A stretch of 64,000 nucleotides of DNA from Rhodococcus sp. B50. Its GTDB lineage: Bacteria > Actinomycetota > Actinomycetes > Mycobacteriales > Mycobacteriaceae. The DNA is taken from the NCBI RefSeq assembly GCF_013602415.1, contig NZ_WPAG02000002.1, forward strand, positions 620,001 to 684,000, in the 5' to 3' direction. The position numbers and the translations under genes were made by a program. The notes beneath the pieces are model-generated. The model was given only the letters and a program-made list of their open reading frames with translations, searched no databases and was not told the origin of the DNA. Shown here piece after piece: positions 1 to 11,216 of the stretch (its first letter is position 1; each line of letters starts with the position of its first letter).

Positions 1-1
1 C

Positions 2-1246
2 GACGTCAACGAGGTCTTCGCCCGCGACGGCTCCGACGCCATGCGGTGGTTCCTCATGTCGTCGCCGATCCTGCGCGGCGGCAATCTCGTCGTCACCGAG
101 CAGGGCATCCGCGAGGGCGTGCGGCAGGCGCTGCTGCCGTTGTGGAACGCGTGGAGCTTCCTGCAGCTGTACGCGTCGAAGCCGGGAACCTGGCGGACCG
201 ATTCGCCGAACGTGCTCGACCGGTACATCCTCGCCAAGCTCGCACACACCCGCGAGGTCATCACCGAGGCGCTCGAGACCGTCGACATCGCCGGTGCGTG
301 CGACGAACTGCGCACCTTCTGCGACGCGCTGACCAACTGGTACGTGCGGCGCTCGCGGAACCGGTTCTGGGACGAGGACACCGACGCGATCGACACTCTT
401 CACACGGTGCTCGAGGTCGTCACGCGCTTGGCCGCGCCATTGCTGCCGATGGCGTCCGAGGTGGTCTGGCGGGGTCTGACCGGTGGCCGGTCGGTGCACC
501 TGGCGGACTGGCCCGCGGCCGACGACCTGCCGTCGGATCCGGCGCTCGTTGCAGCGATGGACGAGGTGCGCGGGGTGTGCTCGACGGTGCTGTCGCTGCG
601 CAAGGCACAGAAGCTGCGCGTGCGGCTCCCGCTGCCGGAGGTCACGGTCGCGACCCCGGGATCGGCGCACCTCGATCCGTTCGTCGACCTCATCAAGGAC
701 GAGGTCAACGTCAAGCGGGTCGTCACCACCGACGACGTCGAGGCCCACGGCCGCTTCGAGGTGGTCGTCAACGCGCGTGCCGCCGGGCCGCGCCTCGGCA
801 AGGACGTGCAGAAGGTCATCAAGGCCGTCAAGGCGGGCGACTGGACGCAGGCGGAGGACGGCACGGTCACCGCAGCCGGAATCACGTTGCTGCCCGAGGA
901 GTACACCAGCCGCCTCGTCGCGGCCGAACCGGAGTCCACCGCTGCGCTGCCGGGTGGCAACGGCCTGGTGGTCCTCGACACGACCGTCACCGAGGAACTC
1001 GAGGCCGAGGGCTGGGCCAAGGACCGCATCCGCGAGTTCCAGGACGCACGCCGCAACCTCGGCCTGGACGTCTCCGACCGCATCTCGGTGCGGTTCGAGG
1101 TTCCGGCAGAGCGCACCGAATGGGCTGCGCGCCACCGTGATCTGATCGCGGGCGAGATCCTCGCCACGACCTTCGAAGTCGGTGCGGCCGAGGGTGACGC
1201 GATCGAACTGGGCGAGGGGACGCGCGCGTCGATCGTCAAGGCGTGA
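2..1246 (+). CDS. ileS: Isoleucyl-tRNA synthetase, C-terminal part (5' end outside window)
   Basis: Charges tRNA-Ile with isoleucine in the cytoplasm. Reading frame 2 is open from the first base of the window, so the start lies upstream. The visible part begins with the class I synthetase stretch [10 protein letters not shown], which follows the KMSKS region in IleS. Next comes the anticodon-binding helical domain ([12 protein letters not shown], about residues 105-120 of the visible part), then the long C-terminal extension seen in actinobacterial and eukaryotic-type IleS. About 414 codons are present, roughly 40% of the usual protein. Its stop codon overlaps the GTG of dinB (GTGA), as in the mycobacterial ileS-dinX pair. 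Identity is near certain; the catalytic HIGH and KMSKS motifs are not in the window. Confidence 0.96.
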   Translation, partial: DVNEVFARDGSDAMRWFLMSSPILRGGNLVVTEQGIREGVRQALLPLWNAWSFLQLYASKPGTWRTDSPNVLDRYILAKLAHTREVITEALETVDIAGACDELRTFCDALTNWYVRRSRNRFWDEDTDAIDTLHTVLEVVTRLAAPLLPMASEVVWRGLTGGRSVHLADWPAADDLPSDPALVAAMDEVRGVCSTVLSLRKAQKLRVRLPLPEVTVATPGSAHLDPFVDLIKDEVNVKRVVTTDDVEAHGRFEVVVNARAAGPRLGKDVQKVIKAVKAGDWTQAEDGTVTAAGITLLPEEYTSRLVAAEPESTAALPGGNGLVVLDTTVTEELEAEGWAKDRIREFQDARRNLGLDVSDRISVRFEVPAERTEWAARHRDLIAGEILATTFEVGAAEGDAIELGEGTRASIVKA

Positions 1247-2568
1247 CTCGGCGCTGGGTGTTGCACCTGGATCTCGACGCGTTCTTCGCGTCCGCCGAGC
1301 AGTTGACCCGGCCGACCCTGCGGGGTCGGCCGGTCCTCGTCGGTGGGCTCGGTGCCCGCGGGGTGGTCGCGGGTGCGAGCTACGAGGCTCGCGTGTACGG
1401 CGCGCGCTCGGCCATGCCGATGAGCAGAGCACGCCGGCTCGTCGGACCGGCGGCGGTCGTGCTGCCTCCGCGCGGCATCCTGTACCGCGAACTGAGCGGA
1501 CTCGTCTTCGACACCCTGCGGGCACGGATTCCGATCCTCGAGACCCTCTCTCTCGACGAGGCGTTCGCCGAACCTCCCGAACTGGCGGGTGCCGACGTCG
1601 ACGAGGTGGAGCGGTTCTGTTCGGAGCTACGCGAACATGTCAGGGAGAGGACAGGTCTCGTCGCGTCCATCGGGGCGGGGTCGGGCAAGCAGATCGCGAA
1701 GATCGGATCCGGTCTCGCGAAGCCGGACGGTGCACTCGTCGTGCGGCCGGAGGGCGAACTCCCGCTGCTGCACGGCCTGCCCGTGCGCAAGTTGTGGGGG
1801 ATCGGCCCGGTGGCCGAGGACCGGTTGCGGCGGCTCGGCATCGAGACGATCGGAGATCTCGCGGCTCTGCCGGTCGCCGAGGCGGCATCGATCCTCGGCG
1901 GCACAGCCGGGCCGGGCCTGCACCGGCTCGCCAACGGGTTCGACGACCGGCCCGTCGCCGAGCGCGCCGAGGCGAAACAGGTCAGTGCCGAGACCACCTT
2001 CCCGACCGACATCGTCGCGATGCCCGGGCTGAGGCGTGCCATCGCGGCGTCCGCGTCCGCTGCCCACTCGCGGCTGCGCAAGGACGGCCGGGCTGCCCGC
2101 ACGGTGGTGCTCAAACTGCGTAAAGCCGACATGTCGGTGCTCACCAGGTCGTCGACGCTGCCCTACGCCACCGAGGACGTACAGGTGCTCACCGCTGCGG
2201 CCCAACGTCTCGCGCTCGATCCCCTCGAGATCGGACCCGTCCGGCTCGTCGGTGTCGGCTATGCGGGTCTGTCCGCGATCGCGCAGGACACCCTGTTCCC
2301 CGAACTCGACCGGACGACGACCGAGGAGTCCGGACCGGCCGAGGAGGAGGGCGAGGAGCTGGTCCCGGCGAGCGGATCGGCCACCCGCTGGACGCCCGGG
2401 GCCGACGTCAGCCATCCCGAATTCGGGCACGGATGGGTGCAGGGCGCGGGGCACGGGGTGGTCACCATCCGCTTCGAGACGCGCAGTACGGGTCCGGGAC
2501 CTGCACGAACACTCGACGAGAACGAGCCTGGTCTCGTCGTCGCGGATCCGCTCGCGAGCCTGAACTGA
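1243..2568 (+). CDS. dinB: DNA polymerase IV (Y family)
   Basis: Translesion DNA polymerase, 441 aa. The N-terminus has the Y-family motif [12 protein letters not shown] (residues 7-18) with the first catalytic Asp residues. SLDEAF (about residues 103-108) carries the second catalytic Asp-Glu pair. A helix-hairpin-helix region ([17 protein letters not shown], about 180-196) and a little-finger domain follow. The GTG start overlaps the ileS stop by 4 bp, so the two are translationally coupled. Position and order match M. tuberculosis dinX (Rv1537). The last 100 or so residues, after the little finger, are acidic and then glycine-rich, and I do not assign them. I saw no LexA-type box because the gene starts inside the ileS end. 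Which DinB subfamily it belongs to cannot be told by eye. Confidence 0.93.
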   Translation: MTRRWVLHLDLDAFFASAEQLTRPTLRGRPVLVGGLGARGVVAGASYEARVYGARSAMPMSRARRLVGPAAVVLPPRGILYRELSGLVFDTLRARIPILETLSLDEAFAEPPELAGADVDEVERFCSELREHVRERTGLVASIGAGSGKQIAKIGSGLAKPDGALVVRPEGELPLLHGLPVRKLWGIGPVAEDRLRRLGIETIGDLAALPVAEAASILGGTAGPGLHRLANGFDDRPVAERAEAKQVSAETTFPTDIVAMPGLRRAIAASASAAHSRLRKDGRAARTVVLKLRKADMSVLTRSSTLPYATEDVQVLTAAAQRLALDPLEIGPVRLVGVGYAGLSAIAQDTLFPELDRTTTEESGPAEEEGEELVPASGSATRWTPGADVSHPEFGHGWVQGAGHGVVTIRFETRSTGPGPARTLDENEPGLVVADPLASLN

Positions 2569-2690
2569 AACACGTTCCCGGCGCCCTCATGGTCTTCTTA
2601 CTACCGCCGGGTACTCTTGCGGGCGATCCGCTGCCGGATGACCGAGCACGACGAACGCATCGTGCACGACCGAACGAGAAGGACGAGAAG

Positions 2691-3197
2691 TTGAAGCTTC
2701 GCAAGATCACCGTCGCCACCGTGGCGCTCGCCGCCGCCCTCACGATGTCCGCCTGCAGCTCGGACGACGGCGGTAGCTCCGCCGAGACGACCGCGAAGAC
2801 CAGCACGACCACGACCGCCGCGGCTCCGGCCGTCGACTACCCGCCGGTGCCCACCGTCGAGGAGCTCAACGCCGACCTCGCACGCGCCTTCGACCTCGGC
2901 GTCCCGGCCGCCGAGAAGACCGACCTGGTCCAGGGCGCCGAGCAGGATCCGGAGCTGATCAACATGGTCGCCCAGGCGGCCAACGACGCCGGCGTGCAGG
3001 TCAACGTCGTCGACGTGACCGACAACGAGAACGGCACCATCACCGCCGGTGTCGAGATGGCGCTCGCGGGCAGCGACCAGCCGTCCTTCGGCACCGTCGA
3101 CTTCGTCGCCGAGGACGGCACCTGGAAGGTTTCCAAGGACTACGCGTGCTCCATCGTCATCAACATGGCGCAGCTGCAGTCCCCGGCCTGCGTGTGA
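2691..3197 (+). CDS. Secreted lipoprotein of the Mtb12/CFP-2 low-molecular-weight antigen type
   Basis: Predicted 168-aa exported protein. The TTG start at 2691 follows a purine-rich RBS (GAGAAGGACGAG) and gives a signal peptide with basic residues, a hydrophobic stretch VATVALAAALTM and a Cys at position 22. The lipobox MSAC has Met at -3, which is not canonical. A Ser/Thr/Ala linker rich in SAETTAKTSTTTT follows. The mature domain (from about residue 50, PPVPTVEELNADL) resembles the mycobacterial Mtb12/CFP-2 family, which has a similar PT..QL..L segment and a C-terminal strand rich in GTV. Function in the family is unknown. It is followed by a strong hairpin terminator. The next gene converges on it. 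Confidence 0.78.
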   Translation: MKLRKITVATVALAAALTMSACSSDDGGSSAETTAKTSTTTTAAAPAVDYPPVPTVEELNADLARAFDLGVPAAEKTDLVQGAEQDPELINMVAQAANDAGVQVNVVDVTDNENGTITAGVEMALAGSDQPSFGTVDFVAEDGTWKVSKDYACSIVINMAQLQSPACV

Positions 3198-3220
3198 TGT
3201 AGTACTCGTCCCGAACGACT

Positions 3221-3255
3221 CGACGGCCGGCGCGGAACATCCGCGCCGGCCGTCG
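3221..3255. terminator. Bidirectional hairpin terminator
   Basis: A perfect 15-bp stem (3221-3235 with 3241-3255) with a 5-nt loop AACAT lies between two convergent lipoprotein genes. The stem is almost entirely G/C. No long T-tract follows on the plus side, as is common in actinobacteria. Confidence 0.82.
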
Positions 3256-3279
3256 CCGTCGTCTCCCTGCTGTTTCGGA

Positions 3280-4236
3280 CTACCGATCCGGAGTGGCCCA
3301 ACCCACCCGGTCGACCTGCGACTGGGACAGCCGCGCTCCGCCGTCCGGCTCGACGTAGGTCTGATCGCCCCGTACCGTCAGCTCTCCGCGGACAGGCAGG
3401 GGGAGCGACGCGTCGACCGTCATCGAACCCTCACCGGCCATCGTGTACTGCTCGATGTCGAGGCGGCCCTGCCCGTTCGGCAGCACCCAGGTGGACTCGC
3501 GCGGTGTCTGTTCGACCTTCACATCGACCGTGATGCGATCGTCCTCGCGCTCGACGAGTGTCGCCGTCCCGACCTGGTCGAGGGTGATGCCGGCGCTCAT
3601 CACCTGCTGGTGGATCTCCCACACCGCGCCCACCCCGATGGCTTCCTCCGGGAACGACACGATGCGATAGACGGCCTGGTAGAAGGCCTGCTCGATGGCC
3701 GACCGCGCGATGTTCGCCGCGTCGGGAGCAGGTTCGAGGCGCAGCGCGCTGATGGCGCCGGTCGGCCCGATCGTCAATCCGGCTCCGGAGCCCTCGGCAT
3801 CGGACAGCGCCGACCCGAGCGTCCCGTCCGGTGACGTCGCCGACCCGACCGTGATGTCGACGACGGTGCTCGGATCCTCGTCGGAGATCGCCCGCTCGAC
3901 CGTGGCCGAGAGCGGAAGGGTCAACTCGGGTGTGGAGAAGTCTTGTTGCGGGTCGTCGCCGACCCGTTGGAAGACCTCGGAACGGGTGGTGAGGACGACG
4001 CCCTGCTGCACCCCCGCCGCGGGAGCGACCCGCGCCACCGATCGGGGTTCGGCACCCGGGTCGAGCACTGTCGTGGTCACCGCCGATACGGGCACCGTCA
4101 CCTCCGTCGATGTCGCGGCCGTGACGGCGGGCGCGCCGTCCGAAGGACCACCGCAACCGGCGACGAGAGCGGAGAGGGACAGCACAGCCGCGAGGGCACA
4201 CGGCCCCGAGCGGGCGAATCTGGACAGCGCAGGCAC
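3280..4236 (-). CDS. Lipoprotein, DUF6263-like
   Basis: Predicted 318-aa lipoprotein. The frame is open further upstream, but the GTG at 4236 gives a good signal peptide: arginines at residues 6 and 9, a hydrophobic core, then lipobox LVAGC with Cys28. GTG 4254 is an alternative. After the Cys comes a Ser/Thr/Ala/Val linker, then a beta-rich domain with no catalytic motif that I recognise. The pattern of two related halves ending in a short strand resembles DUF6263 proteins, but I am unsure of the family. It is divergent from lspA, the enzyme that would cleave its own signal peptide. M. tuberculosis has a different gene (ansA) in this slot. Confidence 0.72.
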   Translation of the reverse strand: MPALSRFARSGPCALAAVLSLSALVAGCGGPSDGAPAVTAATSTEVTVPVSAVTTTVLDPGAEPRSVARVAPAAGVQQGVVLTTRSEVFQRVGDDPQQDFSTPELTLPLSATVERAISDEDPSTVVDITVGSATSPDGTLGSALSDAEGSGAGLTIGPTGAISALRLEPAPDAANIARSAIEQAFYQAVYRIVSFPEEAIGVGAVWEIHQQVMSAGITLDQVGTATLVEREDDRITVDVKVEQTPRESTWVLPNGQGRLDIEQYTMAGEGSMTVDASLPLPVRGELTVRGDQTYVEPDGGARLSQSQVDRVGWATPDR

Positions 4237-4303
4237 GACACCCAGGGTAGCCACGACGGGAGGGGGAACCGCCGCGGTCGTCCGGGTAGGGGATGATGGA
4301 GCG

Positions 4304-4924
4304 GTGACGAACGAAGCTTCCCGACCAGACCGCGACGCGGATCCGCCGGTTTCCGGTCGTGCCGACGAGCCGGCGCCGTCCCCGTCCACCGGCGTCGGCA
4401 GGCGCATGCTGCGACCGTTGCTGCTCGTGGCGCTCGTCATCTACGTCGCGGATCTGGTGACGAAGGTGCTCGCCGTCCACTACATCGACCCGGCCGACCC
4501 GATCTCCATCGTCGGCGACACGGTCACTCTGAGGCTCATTCGCAATCCCGGCGCCGCGTTCTCGATGGCCACGGGCATGACCTGGCTGCTCACGCTGGTC
4601 GCGATCGCCGTCGTCGTCGGCATCGTGAAGATCGGCCGGACCCTGACATCGGGGTGGTGGGCACTCGGTCTCGCCCTGGTCCTCGGGGGAGCGCTCGGCA
4701 ATCTCACCGACCGTCTGTTCCGCTCGCCCGGACCGCTCCAGGGCCACGTCGTCGACTTCGTGTCGGTCGGATGGTGGCCGGTGTTCAACGTCGCCGACTC
4801 GGCCATAGTGTGCGGAGCAATTCTGCTCGTCGCCCTGACCGTCTTCGGCATCGAACCCGACGGCGGCGCCTCGAAGGACCGGGACACGGCGCCGGACGAA
4901 ACGAGAAAGGAATCACACCAGTGA
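4304..4924 (+). CDS. lspA: Lipoprotein signal peptidase II
   Basis: Membrane aspartyl protease that removes lipoprotein signal peptides after lipidation. The 206-aa protein has a Pro/Arg-rich cytoplasmic N-terminal extension of about 40 residues and then four hydrophobic segments (about 45-62, 93-111, 119-133, 163-183). The two catalytic Asp motifs are visible: GNLTDRLFR and FNVADSAI. I chose GTG 4304 because the upstream frame has no good start. A -10-like hexamer GATGAT lies at 4292-4297, 7 nt before it, so a leaderless message is possible. The stop overlaps the rluD GTG by 4 bp. Order matches Rv1539-Rv1540. Confidence 0.94.
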   Translation: MTNEASRPDRDADPPVSGRADEPAPSPSTGVGRRMLRPLLLVALVIYVADLVTKVLAVHYIDPADPISIVGDTVTLRLIRNPGAAFSMATGMTWLLTLVAIAVVVGIVKIGRTLTSGWWALGLALVLGGALGNLTDRLFRSPGPLQGHVVDFVSVGWWPVFNVADSAIVCGAILLVALTVFGIEPDGGASKDRDTAPDETRKESHQ

Positions 4925-5847
4925 GGGAAACCCGCGCGATGCCCGTACCCGACGGGCTCGACGGGATGCGTGTCGATGCAGGCCTCGCGCGCCTGCTCGG
5001 TCTGTCCCGGACCGTGGTCGCCACGCTCACCGAGGAGGGCGCCGTCGTGGTCGACGGCACGGCCGTGGGCAAGTCCGACCGGCTGTCCGGCGGCTCGTGG
5101 CTCGAGGTCGAGCTGCCCGAGCCGCCCCGCCCCCTGACCATCGAGGCCCAGCCCGTCGAGGGCATGGAGATCCTCTACGCCGACGACGACATCGTCGCCG
5201 TCGACAAGCCCGTGGGTGTCGCCGCCCACGCGAGCGTCGGCTGGACCGGCCCGACGGTGATCGGCGGTCTCGCCGCTGCCGGCTACCGGATCTCCACGTC
5301 CGGCGCCCACGAGCGGCAGGGCATCGTGCACCGGCTCGACGTGGGCACCTCCGGCGTCATGGTGGTCGCGACGTCCGAACGCGCCTACACCGTGCTCAAG
5401 CGCGCGTTCAAGGAGCGCACAGTAGAGAAGCGGTACCACGCGCTCGTCCAGGGGCATCCAGACCCGAGCAGCGGCACGATCGACGCACCCATCGGCCGGC
5501 ACCGCAGCAGCGACTGGAAGTTCACGGTCACCGCCGACGGGAAGCCCAGCGTGACGCACTACGACACGATCGAGGCGTTCCAGGCCGCGAGTCTGCTCGA
5601 CATCCACCTCGAAACCGGTCGTACCCATCAGATCCGCGTGCACTTCTCGGCGCTGCGTCACCCGTGCTGCGGCGACCTCACCTACGGCGCCGACCCGCGC
5701 CTCGCGGCGCGTCTCGGTCTCGAACGGCAGTGGCTGCACGCCTGCACCCTCGGGTTCTCGCACCCGACGCGCGGACACTGGGTCGAGATCACCAGCAAGT
5801 ACCCGCCGGATCTCGAACACGCGCTCGGCGTGTTGCGCAACGCCTGA
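4921..5847 (+). CDS. rluD: RluA/RluD-family 23S rRNA pseudouridine synthase
   Basis: Isomerises specific uridines to pseudouridine in large-subunit rRNA. The 308-aa protein starts with an S4-like RNA-binding domain (about residues 10-70, [14 protein letters not shown]). It continues with the RluA catalytic core containing [14 protein letters not shown] (about 140), which holds the catalytic Asp, and later RTHQIRVHF. Length is normal. GTG 4921 overlaps the lspA stop (GTGA); ATG 4939 is a possible alternative. The symbol follows the family; which uridines it targets is not visible. It is the counterpart of M. tuberculosis Rv1540. Confidence 0.9.
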   Translation: MRETRAMPVPDGLDGMRVDAGLARLLGLSRTVVATLTEEGAVVVDGTAVGKSDRLSGGSWLEVELPEPPRPLTIEAQPVEGMEILYADDDIVAVDKPVGVAAHASVGWTGPTVIGGLAAAGYRISTSGAHERQGIVHRLDVGTSGVMVVATSERAYTVLKRAFKERTVEKRYHALVQGHPDPSSGTIDAPIGRHRSSDWKFTVTADGKPSVTHYDTIEAFQAASLLDIHLETGRTHQIRVHFSALRHPCCGDLTYGADPRLAARLGLERQWLHACTLGFSHPTRGHWVEITSKYPPDLEHALGVLRNA

Positions 5848-5850
5848 CCG

Positions 5851-6498
5851 ATGGGACGCGTTCTGCCCTGGGCCGCGGTGGCCGTCCTCGTGGTCGCCGT
5901 GCTCGTCGCCGGGTGGACCTCCCCGCCGCGGCCTGCCCCGGTGGGCAGCGACACCCTCGGCCCCGACAACGGGGAAGTGGTCGACGACTACCTGACGAGA
6001 GCGTCCGACAGCCTTGCCGAGGCCGAGGAGTCCGGGGATTCGGAGCACTGGGGGCTGGTGTCGTTCGCCGACACCGTCGGTATCGACCGGGTCGTCGAGA
6101 TCACTGAAGAGGTGCGGGTGGGACAGGTGCTGTTCCGCCTGCCGCTCGATCGTGTCCAGACACCTCTGGTGCCGGTCGCGGTGCCGGAGAATCCGGAGGC
6201 GCTGCGGCGAGCCCCGTCGGTCGCCGCGGGCAGGCTGGGCTCGGTGGAGTTCGGAACGGAACGCGCCGAGCGGGTCGCCGCGGTCTCCGCGGACCGGCTC
6301 GCCGCCGGATGCGAGTGCGTCGTCGCGGTGGTGCTCCGCGGTACCGCCGCTCAGTTCCGGGCCGTCGCCGACGAACCGGACGTGCGCGCCGTGGAGGTTC
6401 TGCCGGCCGACGCGGTCGCGGGACGCTTCGCCGTGACCCCGCTGCTCCCCACCCATGTCGAGACGGTCGTGCCCGGCCCCGACGACGGGGAGGTGTGA
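5851..6498 (+). CDS. Membrane-anchored protein of unknown function
   Basis: A 215-aa protein that I do not recognise. It has one N-terminal hydrophobic segment (about residues 5-21, LPWAAVAVLVVAVLVAGW) and no lipobox, so it is probably anchored with the bulk outside the membrane. The remainder is acidic, with alternating helix and strand character and a CECVVAVVLRG strand with two Cys. It starts 3 bp after the rluD stop and its own stop overlaps the ATG of rarD (TGATG). It is therefore part of the lspA-rluD-rarD operon. Confidence 0.75.
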   Translation: MGRVLPWAAVAVLVVAVLVAGWTSPPRPAPVGSDTLGPDNGEVVDDYLTRASDSLAEAEESGDSEHWGLVSFADTVGIDRVVEITEEVRVGQVLFRLPLDRVQTPLVPVAVPENPEALRRAPSVAAGRLGSVEFGTERAERVAAVSADRLAAGCECVVAVVLRGTAAQFRAVADEPDVRAVEVLPADAVAGRFAVTPLLPTHVETVVPGPDDGEV

Positions 6499-7487
6499 TG
6501 TCGCCCCGGGACGACAGTGCACCCGCGACGCCGTACGGTGATCCGGTGACCGACTCGGGACAACAGGGCGACTCGGGGCAACGGAGCCTCGTGCGCACGG
6601 GCGTGTTGTGCGGACTCGGCGCCTACGGGTTGTGGGGACTGTTCCCGGCCTATTTCGGTCTGCTCGAACCCGCCGGCGCCGTCGAGATCCTCGCGCATCG
6701 CGTGCTGTGGACCCTCGTGCTCATGCTGGTCGTACTCGGTGTCATGGGCCGCCTGGGCACCCTGCGCGGCCTGTCCGCCCGCACATGGGGTCTGGTCGCC
6801 GCGGCGTCCACCGCGATCGCAATCAACTGGGGCGTCTACATCTACGGCGTGGTCTCGGGCCGCGTGGTGGAGACGGCGCTCGGCTACTTCATCAACCCGC
6901 TCGTCAGCGTGGTGTTCGGTGTCCTGTTCTTCCGGGAACGCCTGCGGCCGGCGCAGATCGCCGCGCTGGTGCTGGCGGTGTGTGCGGTGGTGGTGATCAC
7001 CGTCGACTACGGCAGACCGCCGATCATCGCCCTGACCCTCGCGCTGTCGTTCGCGTCCTACGGGGTGATCAAGAAGATCGTGCCGCTCGACCCGCGGACA
7101 TCCCTGGCGGGTGAGGGGGTCGTCGCCGCCCCGTTCGCGCTCGGATACGTGATCTTCCTCGCGGTGACGGGCACCGGAACCTTCCTCGGGCACGGCGCGG
7201 ATCACACCGCCCTGCTCGTCTCGGCGGGTCTGGTGACCGCGGTGCCGTTGCTGCTCTTCGGCGCGGCCGCGCAACGGGTCCCCCTCGCGACGCTCGGCAT
7301 GCTGCAGTACCTCACGCCGAGTCTGCAGATGGCGTGGGGTGTGTGGGTACTCGGGGAGGACATGCCTGCCTCGCGGTGGATCGGTTTCGTCCTGATCTGG
7401 ATCGCGCTGGCGGTGTACAGCACCGACGCACTCGTGCGGGCCCGTCGTCAGCGTGCCGTGGTCACCGCGGAGCACCGCGCGGCTTAG
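6498..7487 (+). CDS. rarD: RarD-like EamA-family transporter
   Basis: Ten-helix inner-membrane protein of the drug/metabolite transporter superfamily, 329 aa. ATG 6498 overlaps the preceding stop; GTG codons inside the first 30 residues could be the true start. After a hydrophilic N-terminus of about 30 residues come regular hydrophobic segments, with the RarD signatures [24 protein letters not shown] and [11 protein letters not shown]. The end is basic (RARRQR). RarD was first named from chloramphenicol sensitivity in Pseudomonas; the substrate is not known. Dataset names vary between RarD and EamA. Confidence 0.86.
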   Translation: MSPRDDSAPATPYGDPVTDSGQQGDSGQRSLVRTGVLCGLGAYGLWGLFPAYFGLLEPAGAVEILAHRVLWTLVLMLVVLGVMGRLGTLRGLSARTWGLVAAASTAIAINWGVYIYGVVSGRVVETALGYFINPLVSVVFGVLFFRERLRPAQIAALVLAVCAVVVITVDYGRPPIIALTLALSFASYGVIKKIVPLDPRTSLAGEGVVAAPFALGYVIFLAVTGTGTFLGHGADHTALLVSAGLVTAVPLLLFGAAAQRVPLATLGMLQYLTPSLQMAWGVWVLGEDMPASRWIGFVLIWIALAVYSTDALVRARRQRAVVTAEHRAA

Positions 7488-7525
7488 ACTCGTCTCTGCC
7501 CACAGACATCCCGGGAGAGGCACGC

Positions 7526-10500
7526 GTGGCTGACTCGTTCGTTCATCTGCACACCCACACCGAGTACTCGATGCTCGACGGTGCCGCCAAGGTCGGACCG
7601 TTGTTCAAGGAGGCCGAACGGCTGGGGATGACGGCCGTCGGCATGACCGACCACGGAAACATGTACGGCGCCAGCGAGTTCTACAACGTCGCGAAGAAGT
7701 TCGGCATCAAGCCGATCATCGGCATCGAGGCGTACGTGGCGCCGGAGTCGCGGTTCTCCACCAAGCGTGTCCTGTGGGGCGACCGCAGCCAGAAATCCGA
7801 CGACGTCTCGGGCTCGGGTGCCTACACCCACATGACGATGGTCGCCGAGAACTCGACGGGTCTGCGGAACCTGTTCAAGCTGTCCTCGCTCGCATCGATC
7901 GAGGGCCAGCTCGGCAAGTGGGCACGTATGGACGAAGAGCTCATCGCCCAGCACCACGAAGGCATCATCGCCACGACCGGCTGCCCGTCGGGCGAGATCC
8001 AGACGCGTCTGCGCCTCGGCCACGACCGCGAGGCGCTCGAGGCCGCTGCGAAGTGGCAGGAGATCTGGGGCAAGGACAACTTCTTCCTCGAACTCATGGA
8101 CCACGGCCTGTCGATCGAGCGCCGGGTGCGCGAGGGTCTGCTCGAGATCGGCCGCAAGCTCGACATCCCGCCGCTGGTGACCAACGACTGCCACTACGTC
8201 ACCAAGGATGCGGCCGCGAACCACGAGGCGCTGCTGTGCATCCAGACCGGCAAGACGCTCTCCGATCCCACCCGGTTCAAGTTCGACGGTGACGGCTACT
8301 ACCTCAAGTCGGCCCAGGAGATGCGCGAGCAGTGGGACCGTGAGGTGCCCGAGGCGTGCGACAACACGTTGCTCATCGCCGAGCGCGTGCAGTCCTACGA
8401 CGACGTGTGGACCCACCGCGACCGGATGCCCGTCTTCCCGGTGCCGGAAGGGGAGACGCAGGCGAGCTGGCTGCACAAGGAGGTCATGCGCGGCCTCGAC
8501 CGGCGCTTCCCGGCCGGCCCGCCGCGCGAGTACGTCGAGCGCGCCGAGTACGAGATCAAGGTCATCAACCAGATGGGCTTCCCGGCGTACTTCCTCGTCG
8601 TCGGCGACCTCATCAACCACGCGCGCGAGGTGGGTATCCGCGTCGGACCCGGCCGCGGTTCGGCCGCCGGTTCGCTCGTCGCCTACGCCATGGGCATCAC
8701 CAACATCGACCCGATCCCGCACGGCCTGCTGTTCGAGCGATTCCTGAATCCCGAACGCGTGTCGATGCCCGATATCGATATCGACTTCGACGATCGCCGC
8801 CGCGGTGAGATGGTGCGGTACGCCACCGAGCGGTGGGGCAACGACAAGGTCGCACAGGTCATCACGTTCGGCACCATCAAGACGAAGGCCGCGATCAAGG
8901 ACTCCGCGCGAGTGCAGTTCGGCCAGCCCGGATTCGCGATCGCCGACCAGATCACCAAGGCCCTGCCGCCGCCGATCATGGCGAAGGACATCCCGGTCTC
9001 GGGCATCACCGACCCGAGCCACGAGCGGTACAAGGAAGCCGCCGAGGTCCGTCAGCTGATCGAGACCAACCCGGACATCAAGAAGATCTACGACACCGCG
9101 CTCGGCCTCGAAGGCCTGATCCGCAACGCGGGTGTGCACGCATGCGCGGTGATCATGTCGTCCGAGCCGCTCATGGACGCGATCCCGCTGTGGAAGCGCG
9201 CGCAGGACGGTGCGATCATCACCGGCTGGGACTATCCGTCCTGCGAGGCCATCGGCCTGCTGAAGATGGACTTCCTCGGTCTGCGCAACCTCACGGTCAT
9301 CGGCGACGCGATCGAGAACATCAAGGTCAATCGCGGGATCGATCTCGACCTCGACACCCTCCCGCTGGAGGATCCGGCCACCTACGAACTGCTCGCGCGC
9401 GGCGACACACTCGGCGTGTTCCAGCTCGACGGCAGCGCCATGCGCGACCTGCTGCGCCGCATGCAGCCCACCGGCTTCGAGGACATCGTCGCAGTGCTCG
9501 CGCTGTACCGCCCCGGCCCGATGGGCATGAACGCGCACAACGACTACGCCGACCGCAAGAACGGGAGGCAAGAGGTCAAGCCGATCCACCCCGAACTCGA
9601 GGAACCGCTGAAGGACATCCTCGCCGACACCTACGGCCTGATCGTCTACCAGGAGCAGATCATGCAGATCGCTCAGAAGGTGGCCGGTTACTCCCTCGGG
9701 CAGGCCGACCTGCTGCGTCGCGCGATGGGTAAGAAGAAGAAGGAGATCCTCGACGAGGCTTACGACGGCTTCGCGCAGGGCATGAAGGACAACGGCTTCT
9801 CGCAGGCGGCGATCACGGCGCTGTGGGACACCGTTCTGCCCTTCGCCGGTTACGCGTTCAACAAGTCGCACGCCGCCGGCTACGGCCTCGTGTCGTTCTG
9901 GACCGCCTATCTCAAGGCGAACTACCCCGCCGAGTACATGGCCGGTCTGCTCACCTCCGTCGGCGACGACAAGGACAAGGCCGCTGTCTACCTGTCCGAC
10001 TGCCGCAAGATGGGCATCACGGTGCTGCCCCCGGACGTCAACGAGTCGCACACCAACTTCATGTCGGTGGGGGAGGACATCCGGTTCGGCCTCGGCGCGG
10101 TCCGTAACGTCGGCGCGAACGTGGTCGCTTCGATCATCAAGGGACGGGAGGAGAAGGGCCGCTACACCGACTTCTCCGACTATCTCAACAAGATCGACAC
10201 CATCGCGTGCTCGAAGAAGGTCACCGAATCCCTCATCAAGGCAGGCGCTTTCGACTCGCTCGAACACCCGCGTAAGGGACTGATGCTCGTCCACGCCGAC
10301 GCGATCGATGCGGTGATGAGCACGAAGAAGGCCGAGGCGATCGGCCAGTTCGACCTGTTCGGCGGGGCCGACGCCGACGAATCCGTCGCCGCGGTGTTCA
10401 ACGTCCGCATCCCCGAGGAGGAATGGGACACCAAGCATCTTCTCGCCCTCGAACGGGAGATGCTCGGTCTCTACGTCTCCGGGCACCCGCTCAACGGTGT

Positions 10501-11062
10501 CGAGCACGTCCTTGCGTCCCAGGCCGACACCCAGATCCCGGCGATCCTCGAGGGCGCTCTCAAGGACGGCACCCAGGTCACCGTCGGCGGCATCCTCGCC
10601 TCGGTGAACCGCCGCATCAACAAGAACGGTCTCGCCTGGGCGTCCGCGCAGCTCGAGGATCTCACGGGTGGCATCGAGGTGCTGTTCTTCCCGCAGTCCT
10701 ACGCCGTCTACGGCATGGACGTGGTCGAGGACTCGGTGGTCCTCGTCAAGGCCCGCGTATCCATCCGCGACGACCGGATCTCCCTGATCGCCAACGATCT
10801 CGTCGTCCCCGACCTGTCGCAGATCGGGGTCGCGAAGCCGGTCTCGGTATCGATGCCCACCCGGTTGTGCACCCCCGACAAGGTCGGGGCCCTCAAGAAT
10901 GTGCTGACGCGCCATCCCGGTTCGTCCGACGTGCACGTACGGCTCATCACCGGCAGCAAGGTCACGGTCCTCAAGCTCGACGACAGTCTGCGGGTCGAAG
11001 CGTCGTCGGCGCTCATGGGCGACCTCAAGGCGCTGCTCGGGCCGGGTTGCCTGGCAACCTAG
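7526..11062 (+). CDS. dnaE: DNA polymerase III alpha subunit, replicative
   Basis: Main replicative DNA polymerase, 1178 aa, full length. GTG 7526 follows RBS GGGAGAGG. The N-terminal PHP domain has intact metal motifs [13 protein letters not shown] (residues 7-19) and TDHGNMYG. In the mycobacterial homologue this domain is the proofreading exonuclease, so the intact motifs suggest the same here. The catalytic centre includes [12 protein letters not shown] (about 415) and later the palm region GLRNLTV. A helix-hairpin-helix and an OB fold (about 995-1070) follow. It is the DnaE1 type, not the ImuB-linked DnaE2, judging by neighbours and length (Rv1547 position). Confidence 0.96.
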   Translation: MADSFVHLHTHTEYSMLDGAAKVGPLFKEAERLGMTAVGMTDHGNMYGASEFYNVAKKFGIKPIIGIEAYVAPESRFSTKRVLWGDRSQKSDDVSGSGAYTHMTMVAENSTGLRNLFKLSSLASIEGQLGKWARMDEELIAQHHEGIIATTGCPSGEIQTRLRLGHDREALEAAAKWQEIWGKDNFFLELMDHGLSIERRVREGLLEIGRKLDIPPLVTNDCHYVTKDAAANHEALLCIQTGKTLSDPTRFKFDGDGYYLKSAQEMREQWDREVPEACDNTLLIAERVQSYDDVWTHRDRMPVFPVPEGETQASWLHKEVMRGLDRRFPAGPPREYVERAEYEIKVINQMGFPAYFLVVGDLINHAREVGIRVGPGRGSAAGSLVAYAMGITNIDPIPHGLLFERFLNPERVSMPDIDIDFDDRRRGEMVRYATERWGNDKVAQVITFGTIKTKAAIKDSARVQFGQPGFAIADQITKALPPPIMAKDIPVSGITDPSHERYKEAAEVRQLIETNPDIKKIYDTALGLEGLIRNAGVHACAVIMSSEPLMDAIPLWKRAQDGAIITGWDYPSCEAIGLLKMDFLGLRNLTVIGDAIENIKVNRGIDLDLDTLPLEDPATYELLARGDTLGVFQLDGSAMRDLLRRMQPTGFEDIVAVLALYRPGPMGMNAHNDYADRKNGRQEVKPIHPELEEPLKDILADTYGLIVYQEQIMQIAQKVAGYSLGQADLLRRAMGKKKKEILDEAYDGFAQGMKDNGFSQAAITALWDTVLPFAGYAFNKSHAAGYGLVSFWTAYLKANYPAEYMAGLLTSVGDDKDKAAVYLSDCRKMGITVLPPDVNESHTNFMSVGEDIRFGLGAVRNVGANVVASIIKGREEKGRYTDFSDYLNKIDTIACSKKVTESLIKAGAFDSLEHPRKGLMLVHADAIDAVMSTKKAEAIGQFDLFGGADADESVAAVFNVRIPEEEWDTKHLLALEREMLGLYVSGHPLNGVEHVLASQADTQIPAILEGALKDGTQVTVGGILASVNRRINKNGLAWASAQLEDLTGGIEVLFFPQSYAVYGMDVVEDSVVLVKARVSIRDDRISLIANDLVVPDLSQIGVAKPVSVSMPTRLCTPDKVGALKNVLTRHPGSSDVHVRLITGSKVTVLKLDDSLRVEASSALMGDLKALLGPGCLAT

Positions 11063-11216
11063 CGGTCTCGCCGCGCGGTGCGAGCGCCGTCGGGTGCACG
11101 ACCGAGTTCTGCTGCGCCCCTCGTCCGGCCGATGCGGTTCACGATCGGCGCACGATACACCCACGCCGAACCGCTGCCCCTTCGTAGAGTGAAAGATCTC
11201 GAGGGGGGAGAGCGCC

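Noticed and set aside
4480..6522. A long minus-strand frame opposite lspA, rluD and the membrane protein gene
   Set aside because: The plus frames have clear motifs and tight overlaps, while this frame is rich in His, Arg and Gly with no domain, as expected for an antisense shadow.
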